Positions 33,573-45,500 of a stretch of 64,000 nucleotides of DNA are shown here, piece after piece. The notes beneath the pieces are model-generated. The model was not told the DNA's origin and made no database searches. It saw only the letters and a program-made list of their open reading frames with translations. Origin of the DNA: Lithobates sylvaticus (taxonomy: Eukaryota; Chordata; Amphibia; Anura; Ranidae); contig CM053029.1 in assembly GCA_028564925.1 (NCBI GenBank), positions 295,159,168 through 295,223,167 of the forward strand. The letters run 5' to 3'. Positions within the stretch are counted from its first letter, which is position 1; each line of letters starts with the position of its first letter. The translations under genes and the position numbers were made by a program.

Positions 33573-34853
33573 CAGGGCCGGACTGGGAATGAAAACCAGC
33601 CCTGGAAAAAATTTCATACCAGCCCCATAGCATTATTATACCAGCCCAACAGCATAACGTCATTATTTTCTTGTTCATAAAAGGGAAAACCATGCATTTT
33701 AAAGCACATTTGAAGAGTGCACTATATATAGATAAGACAGATACATGGTACAGTGGCATGCGTTTGAGAGCACAGTGGCTGCGTTTGATGGGCACAGTGG
33801 TGGCAATTTATGGGCACAGTGGTGGCAATTTATGGGCACAGTGGCTATGTTCGATGGCACAGTGGCTGTGTTTGATGGGCACAGTGGTGGGAATTTATGG
33901 GTACAGTGGCTGCGTTTGATGGCACAGTGGCTGCGTTTGATAGGCACAATGGCTGCGTTTGATAGCACAATGGCTGCGTTTGGGCATAGTGGCTGTGTTT
34001 GCAGGCACAGTGGCACCGTTAAATGGGCACAGTGGTGGCAATTTATGGGCACAGTGGCATGCGTTTGAGGGCACAGTGGCTGCGTTTGAGGGCACAGTGG
34101 CATGCGTTTTGAGGGCACAGTGGCTGCGTTTGAGGGCACAGTGGCTGCGTTTGAGGGCACAGTGGCATGCGTTTTGAGGGCACAGTGGCTGCGTTGGAGG
34201 GTACAGTGGCTGCATTTGAGGGCACAGTGGCATGCGTTTGAGGGCACAGTGGCTGCGTTTGAGGGCACAGTGGCTGCATTTGAGGGCACAGTGGCTGTGT
34301 TTGATGGGCACAGTGATGCAATTGATGTTTTATTTATTTTCAGTTTGCGGGGGCCCCCCCCCCCCCCCCAAGAAATTGCAATGCTCTGCAAAAAATGTAC
34401 TATTTTATTAGAGGGAGAGAGAGAGAGAGAGAGAGAAAGAGAGGACAGGCACCTTAATTCTTCTGATCCATGAGCGGCCGTCCACTTCTCCTATTCTCCT
34501 CGTGCAGACTAGTCGGCACCGAATGGAAGAAGAAATCAGCGGTGCTGCGCTGCCGTGCGTGGCGCCGCACGGGCTGAATGCATGTAGAAATCATGCTCCT
34601 CCCTTCACTCAGGCAGACAGGCAGACTGGCAGTAATATCAGTGTGTGCGGCGCGGATCAGAAGAGGAGCTACAGGCACGCGCGCCGCACACAAAGGCTGC
34701 ATTGCTAAGAGCGGCGGCCGCCTCTGCTGTTTTTTTTTTTTTGCTGCGCTGACACTGCCAGCCAAGCCCCGAGACTAAAGTGGCCCCAGGGCACTGAGAG
34801 CAGACGGCCTACCGGGAAATTTCCCTGTATCCCGGTAGGCCAGTCCGGCACTG
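33573..34853. mobile_element. hAT element with exact 8-bp duplication and internal minisatellite
   Basis: Starts CAGGGCCGGACTGGGAATG and ends GGCCAGTCCGGCACTG; flanked by the exact duplication ATCACATC (33565-33572, 34854-34861). 1281 bp. It inserted into repeat C. The interior holds a 21-bp minisatellite, a C run, a GA microsatellite (34410-34442) and a GC-rich tail. No transposase. Confidence 0.95.
33770..34320 (+). repeat. Minisatellite, GGGCACAGTGGCTGCGTTTGA unit
   Basis: About 25 imperfect copies, 20 to 22 bp each. On the other strand the unit reads CAGCCACTGTGCCC, the same core as the array at 28270-28745. The long open frames on both strands (up to 230 codons) are artefacts of the repeat. 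Confidence 0.95.
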
Positions 34854-35498
34854 ATCACATCATGGCCCTTTACCATGTGATCAGCTGTCAGCCAATGACA
34901 GCTGATCACAGAAGTAAACAGAAGACGGTTGTCGGCTTTTTTTCTCATCACACTGACAGCATGAGGAGAAAGGAGGAAAGCCATTAACTGGCTTCAGTTA
35001 CAGGGACATTGGTCCCACACAGTGCCCATGAGTGCTTCTAATCTTTGCAAACCAGTGCCCCGATCAGTGTCCACCAGTGCTGCTAATCAGTGCCCACCAG
35101 TACTGCCAATCAGTGCCCACCAGTGCCACCTATCAGTGCTGCCTATCAGTGCCACCTCTCAGTGCCCATTAGTGCCACCTATCAGTGTAGCCTCATCAGC
35201 GCACATCAGTGAAGGAGAAAAATTACTAGTTTGCTAGATTTTATAACAAACTATGAAAAAAAATATCTTTTTTTTTTAAAGTCATTTTTTGTTTCTTTAG
35301 CAAAATATAAAAAAAATATAAAAAACACAGTGGTGATTAAATACCACCAAAAGAAAGCTCTATTTGTGTGAAAAAAAGTACAGTGTTGCATGACCGCACA
35401 ATTGTCATTCAAAGTGCTACAGCACTGCAAGCTGAAAATGGCCTGGGGAGGAAGGGGGTATAAGGGGGGGTAAAAGTGCCCAGTAAGCAAGTGGTTAA

Positions 35499-35615
35499 GG
35501 ACTCTTTATAGTGTGCCATAAAGTACTTCATCCACCAGAGAGAGAGGATGTCTATTGAGGACTGTTGCAGACTGGTCCACAGTTTGCTCAGAAAATGTAA
35601 CTTACATTATGAACT
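35499..35615. other. Spacer without recognised feature
   Basis: Short stretch between two copies of repeat C. Nothing recognisable. Confidence 0.5.
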
Positions 35616-36383
35616 TTAACTGCTTGCTGCCTGTCCACCGTCAAATGACGGCGGGACGGTGCAGCTCTTGTTCTGGGACGACGTCATATGACGGCGTCCC
35701 AGAACGGCTGCTCTTGCGTGTTAGTGGGGGCACGCAACGCAGCGATCGCGGCGCGACCCCGATCTGTGTAAAGAGCCGTGTCCGTGGCTCTTTAAACCTG
35801 TGATCGACTGTGTCCAATCACAGCCAGTCACATGTAAACACGGAGATGCTGGTAATCGGCTCTCCTCGCCTCACACTGACAGAGTGTGAGGAGAGAACAG
35901 CCGATCAGCGGCATCTCCTCACAGGGGAACATGTAGGAATGTAATCAGGGCACTGGTCATCAGTGCCCTGATTACAATAAAGAAATATAGTGTCACAATA
36001 CAGTGGCCACATGTGGCAGCAATCAGTGCCCACCACTGCCAACAAGTGCCACCAAACAGTACCCATTAGCCATGCCAGTCAGTGCCGCCTATCAGTGCTG
36101 CCCATCAATGCCCATCACTGCTGTCCATCAAGGCCCATCAGTGCACATATGTAATGCCTATCTGTGCCGCCTATCCATGCCCACCAGTGCCCACCAGTGC
36201 TGTCTATTAGTGCCCATCAGTGCCGCCTATCAGTGCCACCTATCAGTGCCCATAAGTGCGGCATATAAGTGCCTCCTCATCAGTGCCCATAAGTGCCACC
36301 TCATCAGTGCCCATAAGTGCCACCTCATCAATGCCCACCAGTTCAGCCTATCAGTGCCCATCAGTGCCGCCTCATCAGGGGTC
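35616..36383 (+). repeat. Repeat C, second copy, 3' end missing
   Basis: Begins TTAACTGCTTGCTGCCTGTCC and holds mirrored AAATGACGGCGGGACGG / CATATGACGGCGTCCC motifs followed by a minisatellite of CAGTGCCCATAAGTGCC type (36020-36375). The expected ACCACCAAAAGAAAGCTC tail is absent because a Harbinger-like element starts at 36387. Confidence 0.75.
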
Positions 36384-36386
36384 TAA

Positions 36387-37672
36387 TGCCTTGTACACAC
36401 GATCTGACTTTACGCCAACAAAACCGTGGATTTTTGTTCGAAGGTTGTTGGCTCAAACTTGTATTGCATACACACAGTCACGCAAATGTTGGCCAACAAT
36501 TACGAACATAGTGGCGTATGTGTTTTTTCAGCTCTCTAGCGCCACCCTTTGGGCTCCTTCTGCTAATTTTGTGTTAGTAGAAGTTTGGTGAGTGTTGATT
36601 CGCACTTTTCTTTTTGCTTTTTTTATATTGCGCTATTATTATTATTCTTGATATCACTTAACCTCCCTGGCAGTATGATTCTGGCTGTACAATTATTTTG
36701 CATGGATTTGGCGTTTTTAGGGCATGCAATTCTTATGAATAATCACTTAAATCTGTCCGAACCAGAGTCTAGTAGACATCCCGGGTATGATAAAGTTTGA
36801 AACACAAAATAATAAATTATAATATAATAAAAATATATATAAAAATGATTCAATAATGTAATCAAATCAAAAACACTGAAATTTGCTCAGTTGCAGAATA
36901 GTCGCTGTCATTAAATTTATTGTTTGATGATAAATTGTGATTTGAATTTTTTATCGGTGTTTTCTAGCTGGTCTAAAACCACTTTTGACATAAAGGGACA
37001 CTTTTTGGTTGCTATGGACAATCTCCAGTTTCCAGGCAGAAAAAAATCTTTTTATTATATAAAATGACATGCAGGGCACTGGGCAGACCACTAGGGACAA
37101 AGGGGGTGTGTATTTTTTGTATACAGTACTGTAATCTTACAGATTACAGTATTGTATATGTGTTTGTGTTTTTAAACATTTTTTCCCCCCTGCATCCTGC
37201 ACGCAAGCCCGAGTCTGGCTCGGGGTTACCGCTCCCAGCAGAAAAAGCTGGACCCGAGCCAGCCAGCCTGAAAAAAAAAAAAGTGTGTTTGCAATAACTC
37301 CATCAATATCACCAGCAAAGCAGCTTCATTATTATCCCATTAAAGAAGAAGAGAACTGTGTGCTGCATTTGGAGATTTCCTAACTTGCCACGTCACGAAT
37401 GTTAATTCTCCATTACGAACGCTAGTTTACAAGACCGTCCGCTTCTGCTTCTGAGCATGCACGGACTTTTGTGCAACAGACTTGTGTACACACGATCGGA
37501 CTTTTCGACAACAAAGTTTTGTTGGCGGAAAATTTGAGAACCTGCTAGCAAACATTTGTTGGGGGAAGTCCGACAGCAAATGTTCGATGGAGCATATACA
37601 GGGTTGGACTTTCCAACAACAAGCTCACATCCAACATTTTCCGTCGGAAAATACGACCGTGTGTACATGGCA
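36387..37672. mobile_element. Harbinger-like element, TAA duplication
   Basis: Starts TGCCTTGTACACACGATC and ends GACCGTGTGTACATGGCA; flanked by TAA (36384-36386, 37673-37675). Same family as 18097-20114. A different repeat sits inside at about 36658-37284. Confidence 0.9.
36658..37284 (+). repeat. Frog repeat G (TTAACCTCCCTGGCAG) nested insertion
   Basis: Begins CTTAACCTCCCTGGCAGTATG and includes AACCAGAGTCTAGTAGACAT and CCCGGGTATGATAAAGTTTG, a repeat I recognise from ranid sequence, ending in an A run near 37282. Comparison with the uninterrupted relative at 18750-18830 places the boundaries. Confidence 0.75.
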
Positions 37673-37816
37673 TAACTCAGTCACTGCACATCTGACTTTG
37701 CACTGTTAGGTATTTCGCAGGTACTTTAGAGGCCACATAATGCTTACAGGGTATAGCGGCATCATGCATGACATGATAGTTCAGGGAAGTTTGCCCTGCA
37801 TAGCACGTTAGGTTTA

Positions 37817-38229
37817 AAGCGGGGTTCCACCCTAAAGTGGAACTTCCGCTCATCGGAACCCTCCCCTCTTTCGGTGCCACAGTTGGCATCTTTCAGGGGG
37901 GGGGGGGTGCAGATACCTGTCTAAGACAGTTATTTGCACCCACTTCCGGGCATAGACTCCTACGGGAGTCTATGCATCTTCCTGTCCCGCCGCGCTGTCT
38001 GCTGGGACACACACGGATCCCAGAGACAGCGAGGACGATTCTCATTGCGCTACGTGACTGGCGCATGCACAGTAGGGAACCGGGAAGTGAAGCCGCAATG
38101 CTTCACTTCCTGATTCCCTCACCGAGAATGGCGCCGGCAGCAGTAGAGAGCCGAGTGATTGATCGGCCTCGGCTGCCGACATCGCTGGACTCCAGGAAAG
38201 GTAAGTGTCCATTTATTAAAAGTCAGCAG
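37817..38229 (+). repeat. Frog repeat D (AAAGCGGGGTTCCACCC), 3' end missing
   Basis: Starts AAAGCGGGGTTCCACCCTAA and runs through mirrored GACTCCTACGGGAGTC into CAGGAAAGGTAAGTGTCC. I know this type of terminus from frog DNA transposons. The right terminus is absent: a palindrome starts at 38230. Confidence 0.6.
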
Positions 38230-38880
38230 CATTAGGCAGCTCCGGGGGTCTTCTTCTGACTTCGGGGGTCTTCTTCTGACTTCGGGGGTCTCTCCGTGCT
38301 TTCCGGCCTCTTCTCCCGCTCTCCGGTTGTTCTGCCGGGCTCCTCTGTTATCTTCTTCCAGCTCTTTTACTAGCATTGGCCCAGGCTTCTGGTTCGCCGT
38401 CTTCTTCTTCTTCTTCCTTCTTTTCTTCTTCCGATGTTGTCACAACGCTCTCTCCCACTGTAATGCGCTGGACACGCTGCGTATCCACTTATATAGGCAC
38501 AGGGGGCGGGGTCACCGGGTGATGTCCCCGCCCCTTATGACGTCACAGTCCCATGGCATGCTGGGACTGTGACGCCATAAGGGGCGGGGTCACCGGGTGA
38601 CATCACCCGGTGACCCCGCCCATTGTGACTATATAAGTGGATATGCAGGGTGTTCAGCGCATTACAGTGGAAGAGAGCGTTGTGTCAACATCGGAAGAAA
38701 AGAAGAAGGAAGAAGAAGGAGAAGACGGCGACGGCCAAACCAGAAGCCCGGGCCGACGCTAGTAAGAGCTAGAAGAAGATAGCGGAGGAGCCTGGCAGAA
38801 CAACCGAAGAGTGGGAGAAGAGGCCAGAAAGCGCGGAGAGACCCCCGAAGTCGGAAGAAGACCCCTGGAGCTACCTAATA
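38230..38880. repeat. 650-bp imperfect palindrome
   Basis: The left side reads ATTAGGCAGCTCCGGGGGTC and the right side closes with ACCCCTGGAGCTACCTAAT. Pairing extends through GACTTCGGGGGTCTC / GAGACCCCCGAAGTC, the CTTCTTC-rich block versus the GAAGAAG-rich block, CCACTTATATAG / CTATATAAGTGG and the centre CAGTCCCATGGCATGCTGGGACTG at about 38555. Arms are about 325 bp with small indels. The right arm continues into element F. Confidence 0.9.
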
Positions 38881-39535
38881 AACTACTTTAAAAACCTAGT
38901 GTGTCTAGTGTGTTTTTTTTATTTACTTTTTTTCCCCTAGGAGAATAGGTAGGGGTACCATGTACCCCATACTCATTCACATAGGGTGGGGGGCCGGGAT
39001 CTGGGGGCTCCCGGATTCCGATAAGCCCCCCGCCCGCAGACCCCAACGACCAGGGTTGTTGGGAAGACTCCCTTGTCCTCATCAACATGGGGACAAGGTG
39101 CTTTGGGGTGGGGGGGGCCGCAGGGCGCCCCCTTCCCCCAAAGCACCCACCCCTCCATGTTGAGGGCATGCGGCCTGGTACGGGTTAGAAGGGGGGGCGC
39201 TCGCTCGTCCCCACCCCCTTTCCTGACCAGCCAGGCTGCGTACTCGGATAAGGGTTTGGTATGGACTTTGGGGGGACCCCCACACTGTTTTTTCAGCGTA
39301 GGGGGTTACCCTCAAAATCCATACCAGGGGACGGGGTTCGCAAGGTGTCAATATCGCCGATCAAAGAGTCGAGATTGACTTCCTTCTCTAGTCCCGTCGT
39401 ACCTCGAGTCACGTTTAAAATTAATGGACTTTACTCCGTGTGTGGGCAAGTCCGTTCATTTGGAAAGTCCGTCGGACCTGCATACAGACGGGCGGACTTC
39501 CCGCCTGAAACTGGGTCCGACGGACTTTCGGCAGG
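38881..39535 (+). repeat. Element F, second copy, partial
   Basis: Collinear with 30880-31570: ACCCCATACTCATTCACATAGG, GGGCCGGGATCTGGGGG, CATCAACATGGGGACAAGGT and GTGTGGGCAAGTCCGTTCAT. The GTACGCGGCA terminus is lost, and the sequence changes near 39535. Open frames in the GC-rich part have no recognisable domain. Confidence 0.8.
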
Positions 39536-40149
39536 AAAATTTAAAACATATACACTATTGCAGACACTACAAGGCCGACTTCTACAAATAATGAGCGCTC
39601 CTGTGTGCAGCAAAATCAACAAATAGATAAAAATTAGACGATCATAAAATATGTGTCTATGTGCGTATAAATAAAAATGATATAAATATACAGTAGAAAA
39701 TCCAACTTAAGATAAAATCTCAGCAGCTGCCACAAATACTTGTTAAAAACGAATTAATACAATGGATATTGCTATGTGCACAATCTAAAACCTGAAACAG
39801 TCTAAATCATGCGCTGGCTGCGCTAGAGACCCAGTTCTAATAATCACCAATGTATGGTATGGTCCATATAGTAGAGCTGTTTTTTAAAAAAAATCCAATC
39901 ACTGTCATAACTTCAGTAAATATTAGTTTAAAGAAATGTTCATATATATATTGACACTGTGGTTTGAATTTTTCTTCTATGTTCAAAATAGTGTGGTCTA
40001 TGTGATTAACACCGCAGAGATGCTATATCCGGTCCCAGTTATCTTCGATATACATCAGCATTCACAGAACAATCCCCCTATGTCTTAAATTCTTACCAGA
40101 CTCAGGTGGGTTAAAGGCATGTAGTGTATGGAAGCTGGCTTCTCCATTG
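39536..40149. other. No feature recognised
   Basis: AT-rich sequence with the look of a retroelement UTR (TAAATAAAAATGATATAAAT), but no identifiable motif. Confidence 0.35.
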
Positions 40150-40325
40150 GTGCTCACTCTAAGGCCCCTTTCACACGGGACGGATCCGTATTGATCCGCC
40201 CCGTGAAGATCCGCTGCTCAGCGGGGATCGCTCAGCTGATCCCCGCTGAGCCGCTCTCCTCTATGGGGGATCGGATGAACACGGACCGTCTGTCCGTGTT
40301 CATCCGATACGCTCTGCAGACGGAT
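40150..40325. mobile_element. MITE fragment (AAGGCCCCTTTCACACGG type)
   Basis: Starts AAGGCCCCTTTCACACGGGACGG, followed by mirrored CAGCGGGGATCG...GATCCCCGCTG and AACACGGACCGTCTGTCCGTGTT blocks. The right terminus is missing. A similar CCCCTTTCACACTGAGG terminus occurs at 56705. Confidence 0.6.
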
Positions 40326-40329
40326 GGAA

Positions 40330-40604
40330 AAATAGAAAGATTCAAAAAGAAACAATGTTTGTTTTTATTTTAGTGTTTCAGCGGCTGAGCAATGTTGTTA
40401 ATAAACGTTGCCGGGTGCTTTTTTTTTTACAGCTCCAATTACCGGACATCTTTAACACTTCAGCTGTCAACAGGGGAGATCCACTGACAGCTCAAAGAAC
40501 CAAGCCTGAAAGTATCGATTTCAGGTATCAGTGCATTTACAAGTACTGATACTTGTGAAAATACTCGGTATCGGCACCGATACTGATACTAGTATTGGTG
40601 CAAC
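40330..40604. mobile_element. DNA transposon 3' end (TTGCACCAATACTAGTATC type)
   Basis: Ends ACTAGTATTGGTGCAACTCT with upstream mirrored ACTGATACTTGT / TATCGGCACCGATACTG motifs. This terminus resembles widespread vertebrate hAT ends. The other end is not visible. Confidence 0.4.
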
Positions 40605-41247
40605 TCTACTCCATACACTGCTCTGCATCCTACGGACCTCCGTACACTGCTGTACATACTACTGACCTCTGTACACTGCCCTACATCCTGCTTACATCTG
40701 TACACTGCATCTTACTGACCTCTGTGCACTTCCCTGTGTCTTACTGACCTCCGTACGCTGCCCTGCATCCTACTGACCTCTATACATTGTCCTGCATCCT
40801 ACTGACCTCTGTACACTGCCCTACATTATACTGACCTCCGTACACTGCCCTACATCCTACTGACCTCCATACACTACCCTGCATCCTATGGACCTCCATA
40901 CACTTCTGTACATACTACTGACCTCTATACACTGCCCTACATCCTGCTTACCTCTGTACTCTACCTTGTATCCTACTGACCTCTGTACACTGCCCTACTT
41001 CCTAATGACCTCCATACACTGCCCTACTTCCTAATGACCTCCGTACACTGCCCGGCATCTTACTGACCTCTATACACTGCCCTACATCCTGCTTACCTCT
41101 GTACTCTACCTTGTATCCTACTGACCTCTGTACACTGCCCTACTTCCTAATGACCTCCGTACACTGCCCTGCATCTTACTGACCTCCACACACTGCCCTG
41201 CATCCTACTGACCTCCATACACTGCCCTGCATCCTACTGACCTCCAT
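40605..41247 (+). repeat. Minisatellite, ~30-bp unit
   Basis: About 21 copies of CCTCCGTACACTGCCCTACATCCTACTGA-like units with scattered substitutions; longer-period doublets (TTACCTCTGTACTCTACCTTG) recur at about 180 bp, indicating later block duplications. Confidence 0.95.
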
Positions 41248-41424
41248 TTCAAGCAGCCAAAGTTTGTGGGCTGTATGTTCTTTGTTTTTTTATTCTTTAT
41301 CTTTTTATTTTGGTGGTTGTGTACAGTGGCATTTTTAGATGGCTCGAACCTGCTATTCCTAAATATGATTGTATGACCTTTTCTTACAGATCAGAATTGC
41401 TATTTTTCCGGAAAAGTTTGAATT

Positions 41425-41532
41425 TGCCTCCAGATCTGTTATGCTTCCTGTGCATGTTTGTCACACTTAAGTGTTTCGGAACATCAAACCAATTTAAACA
41501 ATAGGGACAACACAAGTAAACACAAAATGCAG
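41425..41532 (+). mobile_element. Tc1 transposon, left terminal repeat
   Basis: GTTTGTCACACTTAAGTGTTT and AACACAAGTAAACACAAAATG are the reverse complement of 49496-49585. This is the left inverted repeat of the Tc1 whose transposase starts after the retrovirus at 48485. The outermost part of this terminus is diverged; a TACAGTGG at 41322 may be the true end. The internal 5' UTR and first transposase codons are missing between here and 48485. Confidence 0.8.
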
Positions 41533-42245
41533 TGTATCGCTTGCGTCTATCTAGCAAGGTTACTCTGTGGTATAACAAGGAAGCTGAGACTTCTGCAGTG
41601 TATAGATGTGCGTTTTACTAACAAAAACTGCTGTACAAAACTATTACAATCTTAGGAATACAATACAAGACTGACAGATATCTATAACAAGCAAAATGCC
41701 TAGAAAATAGAACAGCCTAAAGTCTAACAGTACAAATACATTTAAAAGGGTTACTTAACTTCTGTTACTGAATGTTCATGATCTCCAATTGGCAATATTT
41801 CTTCTTAGAGACCAGGTTCTGTTCTTGTATCATGAGCGGCTTCTTCTGATCTTCAAAGCATGATGATGTGTGTCCTGATGTTACAGCATGATGTTCCATT
41901 CTCTATCTCTGTGTCTCTACCCCATTTTATATGCCAGTTTGTTGACCAAAGTTTAATGTTTATACACTTGTTTCCATAACAACCGATTAACAGTCCTTCT
42001 TTTCAGGTTGAGACACCCTCTCAAACTGTTTTAAAAGACAATGGACTGTTGGTTGCATGTTTACTGTAGCTGACGAGACAATAGTCTCCAACTGTCAATT
42101 TGTTATCTAACACCATTGTATGAAAACAGCATTTGTTTGAGAATTCTACTCAAACCAGAGAATCTGATCAACTAAACTTGTAATTTCTCCCATGTAATGT
42201 TAGGTCTGATGTAAAAAAAAATCATATTTTAACAAACGCAACACA
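41533..42245 (-). repeat. ERV 3' LTR
   Basis: 713 bp, bounded TGTATCGC and GCAACACA on the plus strand (TGTGTTGC...CGATACA in element sense). Virtually identical to 47772-48484. Confidence 0.95.
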
Positions 42246-42553
42246 TTCCGCCCTAGATTTTTTTTTTTTCTTTCAGACTCCATATCATTACTAATAAAAC
42301 TCATTCTAAACATCCATTTTCCTTGAATGCAACCCCTCCAATTTCTGTCATTGAGAAGATGTTTCAGTCTTTTAACTTTAAAAAAGTTCATTAGAAAGTC
42401 CATCCTAGGGACTGTACTATGTCTGCAGTCCATAAAGTTCTGTAGAAACAAGTCCAGGCTTGTAATACATCAAAGGCCTTGCTCTCCACAGCTCTTGCAA
42501 TCTTCCCTCATTCTTTCCATCTTGTAATCACTTTTCTCTGGTCTTCCTATGGA

Positions 42554-45500
42554 TCAAATCGGAGACAGCCTGTGTAGTGGAAAACAAAGCGGATTATCTG
42601 TTCCCTCTAATAATACATAAACAGTAGATCCAGGCCCTTCAGCTACGATCTCTCCTCTAAATGGCTTCTTGCCTGGATATCTGACTAACACTTTGCCCCC
42701 TGCCTGTACCCACTTCTGACCCTCCCAAAGAACATCAATAGGGAGGAGAGGAAATATACTGATATTTCCCAGAAGATCACTGCTGTTTATTTTGGAAGGT
42801 TTTATGTTATGTAGCCTCACTTTCCACTCTTGCTGAGAAGTATCCACTAACCAGTCAGAGTCCCAGCCACTGTCTTGAAGCTCATCTGCCAATGCAAATA
42901 TAACTTCAAACCTTCCTGCCAGATTCCCTCTCATTCCTAGATAGGCTTCAGCTTCAGATACGTCACTCTTGGTTTCTATGTCATGGGAAGCAGTAACATG
43001 GTATCTGTTAAGCCCTGTTTTTTCGGGAACCTTACATAAATACTGAACTCTGCACTCCAGCTGTGGAATCTGTGCCCCAGCCCCTACCATCCTCTCATAT
43101 GGTGTGCTTTTGGCTATTGGCCTAGAATTTAACAACATGACTGCGTGTGTGAGGACCCGATCCCACCCCCTTAGTGTATGTGTGGGTGTAAGTTTGCGTA
43201 TCTGGTCCTTCAATAGCCCGTTGTATCTTTCAATCAAACCAGCTGCCTGTGGATGGTATGGGATGTGGCACAACCAGTACACTCCAGAATCTTTGGCCCA
43301 CTGCTGTACTGTTGATCCGGTGAAGTGTGAGCCGTTATCACTTTGGACTTGCTTGGGACAACCATAAGCAACGACAAGTTTCTGTAGCAGTTGAAGCGTT
43401 GCGGCTTGATCTGCACGTTTGCAAGGATGAACAAGCATAAGTCCTGAATAGGTGTCCACTGCAGTGCAACAATATCTCAGTCCATTGTTTCCCCGGGGCA
43501 GGGGACCGATGAAGTCAATCTGCCATATCTCTGCAGGCCTCTCACCCCTCTTAATCGACCCGGTGGAGTACTTTTGTAATGGCCATTGTCGCACTTCTCC
43601 ACACACTGTACAGTTCCCTATTACAGTCTTTATCATGTCCATGGATATAGGCAAGCCTCTCTGCTGTGCCCATTCATATGTTGCTTTCTGACCCAAATGT
43701 CCAGATTGCTTGTGGGCCCAGTTGGCCAAGTTCATCAAGACAGGATCAATTGGCACAACTGCCTTCACTTTGGCGATTTCATCTGCAACTCTGTTATAGT
43801 TCTCAAAGTCTGGGACTAGGGGCACATGTGCATCAACATGCCCCACTTTTATGGTGCGCGAGTGAGCTTCCTTCCAGATGTAGTCCCAAACTTCCTTGCC
43901 TCCCCACACCACCTTTCCATGAATCATCCATTCATTGGACTTCCACGTGGGCATCCAAGTTGTCAGTCCTTTAAAAACCGCCCAGCTGTCAGTGTAGATA
44001 GTGACATGGGAAGAAGGATCCTCCTGAAGAGTCATCACTACAGCTTTCAACTCTGCATACTGGCTGGACCCTCCAATTCCGGTCTCCTGCAGGACTGTGT
44101 CTGTACTTGGGTTGTAGGCTGCTGCTGTCCATTTACGCCCAGACGAGGCAACTATGGCTGAACCATCAGTGAACCATGCTGACTGCTTCATGTCTTCTGA
44201 CAGAGACTCAAAGGGTGGAGCCTCTTGAATGGGGGATGACTGCAGCACAGGAATTTCTTCTTCTGGCTGGGTGCTGGTAAAAGTAACAAGCCCTGCCAAC
44301 TGTTTTGAAATGTCTCTAACATCCCCAGCTGCAATACCCCCTCTTTCTTGAAGGTACCACTTCCATTTCATCAGTGTCTGGTTCTGGGCTACAGCTGCTC
44401 TAGTGATCAGTCCATTATCTCTCACCCATCCTGCTATTGGCAATGCAGTATGGATGGTGACTGTGTCCTTTCCTGTAATGGTCTCTACATGTTGAAGTGC
44501 TGTGTAGGCCCCAAACAGGTACTTCTCTAGGGGCGTGTATCTCTTCTGTGCCCCTGTCAGTTGTTTGGACCAAAATCCAATGGGTATTGCTCTTAGTCCT
44601 TTCTTTTCATTTGGCTGCCACAGACTCCAAGATATGGTACCATTCTGCTCCACTACATCCAGCTGAAATGGTACTCCTTGTCTCACTGGTCCTAATCCCT
44701 GATGCTGCAAAATAGCTTCTTTAGCAGCCAGGAATGCAGTCCGCTGCTCTGAACCCCATGAGAACTCAGTCTTTTTCCGGGTGACATTATATATAGGCCT
44801 CAGAATCAGTCCAAGATGTGGGATGAACGATCTCCAGAACCCCACAACTCCAATGAACTTCTGTGCCTCCTTTTTGGTAGTAGGGGGCGACAGCGCCTGG
44901 ATAGTTTGCACAACTGTCTCTGGAATTTTCCTCTGTTGCCCAGTCCACATCATTCCTAGGAATTTCACCTCTGTGGTAGGTCCTTGGACTTTGTCTCTGT
45001 TGATAGCCCACCCTCTGTTCTCCATGTGATGTATCAGCAGGTGCAGTGCTTCAGTTACATCTTCTTTTGTTCCAGAGATCATGATGTCATCAATGTAGTG
45101 AAACACAGCGACTTTCAAATTCAGGGTGCTTAAATCTCGGGCAATCAGTCCATGACAAATCGTTGGAGAATGAAGATAGCCTTGCGGAAGGACAGTGAAA
45201 GTGTACTGGCGGCCGTCCCACACCATAGCAAACTGGTCTTGACACTCTGGGTCTATTAAAATCGAAAAGAAAGCATTAGCCAGGTCTATCACAGCATGAT
45301 ATTCTCCTGCATCTTTAGCAATTTTTTCAACAATTGAGATCATATCTGGTACAGCTGACTTCAATGGAGGTGCCACTTTGTTTAGACCTCTGTAATCCAC
45401 AGTCATTCTATATGTCCCATCAGGCTTTTTTACTGGGAACACCGGAGACGAGAAAGGACTTACAGCAGGTCTAAGGATCCCTACTCTCAACAGTTCTTGA

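Larger units (their letters stand above)
33411..35498. mobile_element. TTAACCACTT repeat (frog repeat family C), interrupted by a hAT
   Basis: Starts TTAACCACTTTCTGCCTGC and ends AAGCAAGTGGTTAA, so the outer ten bases are inverted. The right half has a minisatellite of CAGTGCCACCTATCAGTGCC type (35020-35210) and the tail ACCACCAAAAGAAAGCTC. A hAT element splits it at 33573-34853. Related copies: 35616-36383 and, inverted, 59881-60600. No coding frame; superfamily unknown. Confidence 0.75.

Noticed and set aside
33699-34391. 230-codon minus frame rich in CxHC-like repeats (SHCALKxxATVPSNA)
   Set aside because: It is the translation of a 21-bp minisatellite inside a hAT element; the spaced Cys and His come from the repeat unit and are not zinc fingers.
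40605-41247. CRISPR-like array
   Set aside because: Unit of 30 bp is directly repeated without unique spacers; it is a minisatellite in a eukaryotic context.
41322-41330. TACAGTGGC as left end of the Tc1
   Set aside because: Only eight bases match the expected terminus and the next 70 do not align with the right repeat, so I start the feature at 41425.
43104-45029. Plus-strand frames of 60-111 codons
   Set aside because: Shadows of the pol frame on the other strand.
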